From assembly GCA_002835545.1 (NCBI GenBank), contig PIZK01000023.1, positions 110,801 to 174,800 on the forward strand: a stretch of DNA of 64,000 nucleotides, written 5' to 3'. This document shows, in pieces, positions 58,476 through 64,000 of this stretch. The notes beneath the pieces are model-generated. The model was not told the origin of the DNA. It saw only the letters and a list, made by a program, of their open reading frames with translations, and ran no database searches. Origin of the DNA: Alteromonadales bacterium alter-6D02. GTDB lineage: Bacteria; Pseudomonadota; Gammaproteobacteria; Enterobacterales; Psychrobiaceae. Both the position numbers and the translations under genes were made by a program. Numbering within the stretch: position 1 is the stretch's first letter; every line of letters starts with the position of its first letter.

Positions 58476-58757
58476 TTATTCTTCCGAGTTTACTTCAAAT
58501 TCTTCAATTAAAAATGTTACAAAATGTTCGATGAGATCGTCATCGAGCTCTAGTAGCCCTGGTTGATACTGCCAATAGGGCCAAATGGCTTCAAGCATTT
58601 CACGAAACAGATTGACATCTATATTCGGGTCAATAACTTGATAGAGTTTATGATAAATTCTATTAATATTATCTGCGGCTAGGGCCTCTTCACCTTCCCA
58701 CTCACCAACTTCATTGGCTTCAAATAGAAATTCATGAATATCTACAACATCATACAT
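58476..58757 (-). CDS. Small acidic protein of unknown function upstream of proQ
   Basis: 93 residues, strongly acidic (many Asp/Glu; ends E-E-F-E-V-N-S-E-E), with aromatic-rich motifs W-P-Y-W-Q-Y and no membrane helix or signal. It is directly abutted to proQ (stop TAA followed by ATG) and lies 57 bp after msrC; E. coli has msrC-proQ without it. I do not recognise the family. An acidic partner of the basic ProQ is an attractive guess, nothing more. Confidence 0.8.
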   Translation of the reverse strand: MYDVVDIHEFLFEANEVGEWEGEEALAADNINRIYHKLYQVIDPNIDVNLFREMLEAIWPYWQYQPGLLELDDDLIEHFVTFLIEEFEVNSEE

Positions 58758-58814
58758 AGCGCATTATTTTCCTAAAACAAACTAACATCAAGTGCTATTA
58801 ATTATACATTATGG

Positions 58815-59288
58815 CTAATGACACTCGACTAGATGATGATTTAATACATCAACTATCATTTCAAGTCCTTGCTGATCAGCAGCATCAAAGCGATCTTTAA
58901 CCGGACTATCAATATCAAGGACACCGATTATTTCATCGTTAACGACCAACGGGATGACAATCTCGGACTCAGAAGCAGCATCGCAAGCAATATGGCCAGG
59001 GAACTGATGAACATCGGCAACACGTTGGGTCATGCCAGTAGTAACAGCTGCTCCGCAAACGCCTTTGTTTAAAGGGATACGATAGCAGGCAACATTACCT
59101 TGGAACGGTCCTAAAACTAACTGCTCATCTTTTAAAAAATAAAAGCCAACCCAATTAATGGTTGAAAGCGATTGATTTAGCAATGCACCGACATTAGAAA
59201 GAACAGCGACAGCATCAAACTCATTGTCGATAAGCGCGTTAACTTGGCGTGAAAGTAATGGGTAATCTATACTCAATGATCTACTCAA
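58815..59288 (-). CDS. msrC: Free methionine-(R)-sulfoxide reductase (GAF)
   Basis: 157 residues, a single GAF domain. The three conserved Cys are in N-V-A-C-Y, G-V-C-G-A-A and H-I-A-C-D, and the end V-L-D-I-D-S-P is typical. It reduces free Met-R-O using thioredoxin. It is first of the msrC-small-proQ-prc group and divergent from rsmF. Confidence 0.93.
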   Translation of the reverse strand: MSRSLSIDYPLLSRQVNALIDNEFDAVAVLSNVGALLNQSLSTINWVGFYFLKDEQLVLGPFQGNVACYRIPLNKGVCGAAVTTGMTQRVADVHQFPGHIACDAASESEIVIPLVVNDEIIGVLDIDSPVKDRFDAADQQGLEMIVDVLNHHLVECH

Positions 59289-59521
59289 TTCTTTAGGCGA
59301 ACTAATAATAATGGCTGGCTACTATACCTGACTTGGATTAAATGAAAAGAGTAATTGTCAGGCAAAACAGCCTCATTGTTCACATTTGCTACAATTATGT
59401 CCTTTAACATTGTGAAGGAGCCGATAATTGTCGGTTATTTATCGTATCAACAGCAACTATATTACCGTAATAACTAAAGCTTGTTATAATCCACTTATTC
59501 CCTAGCAATAAGCAATTTTCG

Positions 59522-60937
59522 ATGAATAAGCACCTGCCACAATCTTTTCTGGATCTCATTTCAGTCGATCTCCCTGACCACTTAATACTTGAAGACTTAG
59601 TTGAAGCCTGTCATCGCTCTCTTCGTTTTAGTATACGTGTTAATACATTAAAAATTTCAACGGACGCCTTTATTGAACTAATGCAACCTTTTGGTTGGAC
59701 ATTTGAGTCGATCCCATGGTGTAGTGAAGGTTTTTGGGTCGAATTAAACACCTCAACTGTTGCTCCAGGACGATTACCCGAACATTTTTCAGGCTTGTTC
59801 TATATTCAAGAAGCCAGCTCTATGTTGCCGCCTGTGGCGCTATTTAATGCCATGAATCAACGTGATGAATTTAACACTGTGCTTGATCTAGCAGCAGCAC
59901 CGGGTTCAAAAACAACACAAATTGCTGCCCTTATGAATAATCAAGGCTTATTGGTCGCTAATGAATTTTCCTCAAGTCGTATAAAAGCATTGCACAGCAA
60001 TCTAACTCGCCTTGGTATTACCAACACGCTAATTAGCCACTTCGACGGTTCCGTGCATGGTGACTATTTAGAGAATTCATTTGACGCTATCTTACTTGAC
60101 GCCCCCTGTAGTGGTGAAGGTACCGTCCGGAAGGACCCCGATGCATTCAAAAACTGGACCAGAGCGCACATTGATGAAGTGTCGACGCTGCAAAAACAGC
60201 TAATAAAGTCAGCATTTATGGCGTTAAAGCCAGGTGGTCAATTGGTTTACTCAACATGCGCACTGAACTGTATTGAAAATCAAGGAGTATGCCAATACCT
60301 ACTAGATGAATTTCCCGAGCAAGTTGACGTCGTTAGCCTACATGAGTTATTTCCCAATGCCCTAGCGAGCTGCACCGAGCAAGGTTATTTACATATTTGG
60401 CCACAAATTTATGATAGTGAAGGCTTTTTTATCGCAAAATTCATCAAAAAAGGTTCAACTGAACTCAGCTCTCAACCAGCGTTTAAAAGCAAACTTCCTT
60501 ATAAGGAGCTCACAGAAAAACAACTTAAGGATGTGACGCCTCCCCTGATGGCTCACTTAAAGATGGATTTCCTTGAACATGGCCAGCTTTACCAACGTGA
60601 TAAAGAAATCTGGTTTTTCCCAAAGAACAGTCAGCTGTTGCTAAGCAATATGCGGTTTGTGAGACATGGCGTTAAGCTACTCGATATAAAACCAAAGCAA
60701 TTTGTGATCTGTCACGATGCACTTACAGCCTTTGGACTGGATGGCTTACCCCTGACACGAGATCAGGTTGTACAGTTTTACAGGGGGCAAGACTTAGCCA
60801 TTGAAAACTCAAATAAAGCCAAGGGAGAAGTTAGATTAACCTATCAAGGTCAATGTATTGGCTTAGGGAAGTGGGTCGGAAATAAAGTTAAAAACAAATT
60901 ACCAAGGCAGTTAGTCAACGACAACGTTGCAATTTAA
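59522..60937 (+). CDS. rsmF: 16S rRNA m5C1407 methyltransferase RsmF
   Basis: 471 residues. SAM-binding D-L-A-A-A-P-G-S-K-T-T; L-D-A-P-C-S-G-E-G and Y-S-T-C-A-L-N carry the two catalytic Cys of m5C enzymes. The C-terminal PUA-like part (about 320-471) distinguishes RsmF (YebU) from RsmB. It modifies C1407 in assembled 30S subunits. The upstream ribosome site is weak. Confidence 0.94.
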   Translation: MNKHLPQSFLDLISVDLPDHLILEDLVEACHRSLRFSIRVNTLKISTDAFIELMQPFGWTFESIPWCSEGFWVELNTSTVAPGRLPEHFSGLFYIQEASSMLPPVALFNAMNQRDEFNTVLDLAAAPGSKTTQIAALMNNQGLLVANEFSSSRIKALHSNLTRLGITNTLISHFDGSVHGDYLENSFDAILLDAPCSGEGTVRKDPDAFKNWTRAHIDEVSTLQKQLIKSAFMALKPGGQLVYSTCALNCIENQGVCQYLLDEFPEQVDVVSLHELFPNALASCTEQGYLHIWPQIYDSEGFFIAKFIKKGSTELSSQPAFKSKLPYKELTEKQLKDVTPPLMAHLKMDFLEHGQLYQRDKEIWFFPKNSQLLLSNMRFVRHGVKLLDIKPKQFVICHDALTAFGLDGLPLTRDQVVQFYRGQDLAIENSNKAKGEVRLTYQGQCIGLGKWVGNKVKNKLPRQLVNDNVAI

Positions 60938-60949
60938 ACGCAATAAAAC

Positions 60950-61034
60950 GGGGGAAGTTAAATATTTCAACTACACTAAACAGAGTAGAGCAAAGGCTCT
61001 GACTGGTTTAGACACGATTCTTTAACCCTTCCCC
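60950..61034 (+). ncRNA. Candidate structured RNA in the rsmF 3' region
   Basis: Nested complementarity over 85 nt. An outer stem GGGGAAG (60951-60957) pairs with CTTCCCC (61028-61034) and continues TTAAA (60958-60962) with TTTAA (61021-61025) after a 2-nt bulge. An inner stem CTAAAC (60976-60981) pairs with GTTTAG (61006-61011), and a tip hairpin AGAGC (60987-60991) pairs with GCTCT (60996-61000). It sits between the rsmF stop and an intrinsic terminator, so a 3'-derived sRNA is possible. It is not a tRNA: no T-loop or anticodon arm can be drawn. Confidence 0.35.
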
Positions 61035-61036
61035 TA

Positions 61037-61066
61037 AGCTCGGAACAACTGGAATAGTTCCGGGCT
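61037..61066 (+). terminator. Intrinsic terminator downstream of rsmF
   Basis: AGCTCGGAAC (61037-61046) pairs with GTTCCGGGCT (61057-61066), one G-U pair, followed by CTTTTTATT. Confidence 0.88.
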
Positions 61067-61098
61067 CTTTTTATTGCTATACAAACTTAAATTTGTAT

Positions 61099-61506
61099 TT
61101 AACGCGCATCAACTACAGTTTGACCGATAGGTGCGAAACTTAGCATAGCTAGTTTTAAATGTTGAATACCAAAAGGAATACCAATAATCGTAACAAAACA
61201 AGCAACAGCATGTAATATATGGCCTATAGCCAACCAGATACCAAATAGTAAGAACCAAATTATGTTACCCACTGTTCCTAAGCTTCCAGTACCAATATCA
61301 CGACGCTTTGTAACATATTGACGATCATCAATGTCTCGACCGAATGGCCAGAATGAAAGCTGAGCGATAACGAAACAAGAGCGCGCAAATGGGATGCCGA
61401 CAATTGTAATACAGGCAATAATACCAGCGAGGACCCACATCAGTCCCATCACTAAACCACCACAAATAAACCAAGCTACATTAAATAATAATCGTAAAAC
61501 ACTCAT
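61099..61506 (-). CDS. yccF: YccF-family inner-membrane protein (DUF307)
   Basis: 135 residues with two copies of a YccF unit: G-I-P-F-A-R-S-C-F-V-I-A-Q-L-S-F-W-P-F-G near residues 38-57 and G-I-P-F-G-I-Q-H-L-K-L-A-M-L-S-F-A-P-I-G near 110-130, with hydrophobic helices before each. Function unknown in all members. Convergent to rsmF. Confidence 0.9.
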   Translation of the reverse strand: MSVLRLLFNVAWFICGGLVMGLMWVLAGIIACITIVGIPFARSCFVIAQLSFWPFGRDIDDRQYVTKRRDIGTGSLGTVGNIIWFLLFGIWLAIGHILHAVACFVTIIGIPFGIQHLKLAMLSFAPIGQTVVDAR

Positions 61507-61663
61507 AGTTACCTCATAATCATAAATTCACTATTTATAAAGCAACCTTCAAGCCAATAATTAAAGAGGCTATAAAACAACAATTTAAACTAAAACAAGA
61601 TAAACAACCTCACACCCATCTGGTTAATAAAACCATTTTATAATTTATTTGGCCAACTTAACT

Positions 61664-63319
61664 TTAGTTATACTTATACCCTGCGACTGAGAGACGCTCA
61701 CGCAATGGACTAAGTTGTGTTTCATAATGCTTCCAGCGCTTTGATGAACTCTGATACATCGGTTGTCTCACTTGCCAACGGCTAGGTGTATTAACCGCTC
61801 TTTGCGTTGTATGATACTGCATACATTGCGAATCCCACTCAAGTCCGACAAATTCAAGTAAGCCCCGTGTAACTCCTTCTTGATCTGAGATTAACGATTC
61901 GTACCTTAATTCAAAGATATCAAGTGGTAGCACACGTTGCCAATGACTCATCATTCGATCATGATCTAAAAAGTAATCGCCAAATGCATTAAGATCAACT
62001 GAGAAATCATTGACTAAGCTAAACATTTCAATGTAACAAGAGAGTCCTATATCAAGAGGATCGCGCTTACAATAAACAATTTTTGCTTTAGGAAAAATTG
62101 CAGCGATGAGGCCTAAATACATAAAATTCATTGGAAGTTTGTCAGTAAAAAAAGTTTCCTTATCAATCCCAGCGCTCCTGACATTATCACAATAATCCTT
62201 TAGCGCTTTGTTTAAGGCTTGCTCAGTCAGCGCTCTCACATCATCATGCTCGCTCCCTAACACTTGTTTAGATAATTTGGGAATAACAGTTAACTCCCCG
62301 CAACCAAAAACATTTTCATGGGAAGCTAGAATTTGCTCAGCCAATGTTGTGCCTGACCTTGGCATACCAATAATAAATACTGGCGTTAAATCACACACAT
62401 CCCCCTTGGCAATATTCTCAAACAAGGGCTTGTTAAACGCATTGATAATACGATTACACAGCTGACGATTAAATTCTGCGTTGTATTCGCCTTTGAATGA
62501 CTTCTGTGCCAAACAGCTAGTCTTAAAATGCACAAATGCTTTGTCATATTGCCCTACACTATCAAAATATTTTCCTAGCCCATTATTGAGTTTGGCCTTA
62601 TCTTCAGCATTTAGCGATGTATCTCTAGCAACTCTCACCGCAGTATTGATTAGTTCGCTCTGTGGGGTAAAGCTTTTAATCGAAATTATGTTCGCTAATG
62701 AACGAACGTGCTCAGGTTCAATCGCCAACACACGTAGATAGAATGTAATCGCATCCTCAAATTTGCCTAATTCTTCACTCGTGATCCCTGCACCATGCAG
62801 CGCCTTAATGTGATTTGGTTGGATTGCTAGCGTGTTTTTATACCAGTGTAAAGACTCTTGATAATCGCGCGCTTCTTTGAGCGCTTGAGCTAAATTAAAC
62901 AGACCGTAATCTACCTTCGGCGCTAACTCAACGACCTGACGATATACTTTGATTGCTTTTTTTAATTGCTCATTATCCACTAATATATTGGCTAAGGTAT
63001 TTAGTGTATCAATATGATTAGGTCCACGTCGTATCCCCTCTTCTAATACCTGTTGCGCCTTAGCAGACTTGCCAATGGCAAGATAAACTTGAGCCAAATG
63101 GTTATAGGCACGAATGTCGTCAGGCTCAATGGTGATAGAACGTTCAATGAGCGTCACCGCTTGCATTGAATGGCCATTTTGCTGGGCCATCAGTCCCAAA
63201 TAATGTAGCGCTTGTGGGTGCTTTGGATTGACTCGTAATACAGCATGATAAGCATCATGCGCTTTTTTCATCTCACCTTGCTTATGAAGGTTCAACGCAT
63301 TTTCAACGATTGTATTCAT
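61664..63319 (-). CDS. TPR-repeat sulfotransferase family protein
   Basis: 551 residues. Residues about 1-230 are at least six TPR units (A-L-H-Y-L-G-L-M-A-Q, A-Y-N-H-L-A-Q-V-Y etc.). Residues about 310-530 are a sulfotransferase-like domain with the PAPS phosphate loop I-G-M-P-R-S-G-T-T and a 3'-phosphate region (I-V-Y-C-K-R-D-P-L-D-I-G-L-S). No signal peptide or TM helix. Relatives may sulfate proteins or glycans, but the acceptor is unknown. The start codon region overlaps the antisense start of the PepSY-type gene. Confidence 0.88.
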   Translation of the reverse strand: MNTIVENALNLHKQGEMKKAHDAYHAVLRVNPKHPQALHYLGLMAQQNGHSMQAVTLIERSITIEPDDIRAYNHLAQVYLAIGKSAKAQQVLEEGIRRGPNHIDTLNTLANILVDNEQLKKAIKVYRQVVELAPKVDYGLFNLAQALKEARDYQESLHWYKNTLAIQPNHIKALHGAGITSEELGKFEDAITFYLRVLAIEPEHVRSLANIISIKSFTPQSELINTAVRVARDTSLNAEDKAKLNNGLGKYFDSVGQYDKAFVHFKTSCLAQKSFKGEYNAEFNRQLCNRIINAFNKPLFENIAKGDVCDLTPVFIIGMPRSGTTLAEQILASHENVFGCGELTVIPKLSKQVLGSEHDDVRALTEQALNKALKDYCDNVRSAGIDKETFFTDKLPMNFMYLGLIAAIFPKAKIVYCKRDPLDIGLSCYIEMFSLVNDFSVDLNAFGDYFLDHDRMMSHWQRVLPLDIFELRYESLISDQEGVTRGLLEFVGLEWDSQCMQYHTTQRAVNTPSRWQVRQPMYQSSSKRWKHYETQLSPLRERLSVAGYKYN

Positions 63320-64000
63320 TTACTCTTTGCAATAACAGGTGTGATTTTTAATCTCGGCTTTATTTATGAGTCAATCAATACCACAGTGTTTGCCAGTGGT
63401 AATGAAAATATTCATCAGCAGCAAACGCGCTACAACCCACCTGTTAAAGACGAAAAATCCTCCGGTGTGTTTCTTTCAATGAACAATATCAATCAATTGT
63501 TATACCGCAGTGAGTCAGAAATCTCAGGGTTTAAAATCGAGGTTGTTGAAATTGAGCACTGGCAGAATGACAATGCAACGATATTATTTAGGGGGGCAGT
63601 CGATGGTGATTTTTCAAAAAAAACCATTGTTCAATATGCGATGAAGACTGGTGAAGTAATATATCGCAATGACTCATTTGATAACACCTCTGCTAATGGT
63701 GAAAGTGTTCTTGATTCTCTGCACTTCGCAAACTTTTCAGATTACCTGATAAAAGCACTGTTTTTTTTGCTGGGTTTAGGTACCTGCTATGTCATTATTT
63801 CGGGGAATTTATTGTGGTTAGCCAAGCAGCAAAAACGCAATGCTGACAACTGGTCGGTTAAAATAGTCAGCCAACTCAGCAGCGGTTGTTTTGCCGGTGC
63901 ATTTTTAGCCACTGCACTTTGTTTTATTGTCACTCGGCTGCTCCCCGTAAGCTACGCAGAAAAACAGACCGTGTTATGTAGTAATGCCGATCAGTTAAGT
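63284..64000 (+). CDS. PepSY-type transmembrane protein, partial (runs off the right edge)
   Basis: An open frame of 239 codons continues past the window. From an ATG at 63284 it reads M-K-V-Q-R-I-F-N-D-C-I-H-L-L-F-A-I-T-G-V-I-F-N-L-G, a TM helix; alternative GTG at 63341. A soluble PepSY-like segment follows (T-I-V-Q-Y-A-M-K-T-G-E-V-I-Y-R), then two more TM helices, the first ending I-I-S-G-N-L-L-W-L, the PepSY_TM pattern of iron/siderophore-linked reductases. The usual N-terminal H-R-W-L-G helix and first PepSY unit are missing, so the gene may be 5'-truncated. The ATG lies inside the divergent TPR gene (36-bp antisense overlap). Confidence 0.6.
   Translation, partial: MKVQRIFNDCIHLLFAITGVIFNLGFIYESINTTVFASGNENIHQQQTRYNPPVKDEKSSGVFLSMNNINQLLYRSESEISGFKIEVVEIEHWQNDNATILFRGAVDGDFSKKTIVQYAMKTGEVIYRNDSFDNTSANGESVLDSLHFANFSDYLIKALFFLLGLGTCYVIISGNLLWLAKQQKRNADNWSVKIVSQLSSGCFAGAFLATALCFIVTRLLPVSYAEKQTVLCSNADQLS

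Noticed and set aside
60950..61034. tRNA reading of the 7-bp GGGGAAG/CTTCCCC stem
   Set aside because: Acceptor-like stem only; no TPsiC loop, no anticodon arm and no discriminator/CCA context.
1..64000. CRISPR array, prophage or insertion sequence
   Set aside because: No regularly spaced repeats, transposase, integrase or phage structural genes were seen in any frame examined.

Overview
The window looks like chromosomal DNA of a marine gammaproteobacterium of the Alteromonadales, most likely Colwelliaceae-like (Colwellia/Thalassotalea type). This is an inference from the AT-rich composition, the DUF2835-pepN, DUF3466 and 180-kDa NAD-glutamate dehydrogenase genes, the Na+-based ion economy (a large Mrp-type antiporter plus NhaC), and blocks of E. 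coli-like synteny (rmf ... uup ... rlmL ... zapC, pyrD; msrC, proQ, prc). I saw no tRNA, rRNA, insertion sequence, prophage or CRISPR array. Almost all of the window is compact housekeeping and accessory chromosome.

Layout. 1-3.1 kb: the 5' end of a UDP-glucose dehydrogenase-like gene lacking a normal start codon, then a biofilm-control pair in which the periplasmic protease lapG is clearly broken (two frameshifts and one stop) while its c-di-GMP receptor lapD is intact. 3.2-9.2 kb: secreted S9 peptidase, M17 leucyl aminopeptidase and a secreted polysaccharide-lyase-like protein. 9.4-13.9 kb (minus): hrpA and a periplasmic peroxiredoxin. 14.3-18.6 kb: MASE1-CHASE-GGDEF diguanylate cyclase with a possible sigma-54 promoter, periplasmic isoaspartyl peptidase, S-formylglutathione hydrolase. 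18.7-25.5 kb (minus): rlmL-glutaredoxin-uup operon, DUF3466 protein and rmf.

25.7-36.3 kb (minus): an accessory block lying between rlmL and zapC, which are near neighbours in E. coli. Its core is a tightly overlapping nine-gene Mrp-like antiporter operon (E, F, G, an A-C-terminus/B fusion, C, three D/NuoLMN-type subunits and a small two-helix protein), preceded by a tandem universal-stress protein. 36.8-43.5 kb (minus): zapC, pyrD with an inverted/direct-repeat leader, and the giant NAD-glutamate dehydrogenase. 43.9-50.7 kb (minus): a four-gene envelope operon, DUF1302 - DUF1329 - YCF48-like - MMPL/RND exporter, with a GC-rich hairpin between its two halves. 51-59.3 kb (minus): DUF2835, pepN, nhaC, then msrC - small acidic protein - proQ - prc. 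59.5-64 kb: rsmF (+) followed by a structured 3' region and terminator, yccF (-), a TPR-sulfotransferase (-) and, running off the right edge, a PepSY-type membrane protein (+).

No single unmistakably new system stands out. The best candidates for follow-up are the three-D-subunit Mrp-like complex with its unassigned small subunit, the DUF1302/DUF1329/YCF48/RND operon, the LapD without LapG situation, the pyrD leader repeats, and the nested-stem RNA candidate downstream of rsmF.
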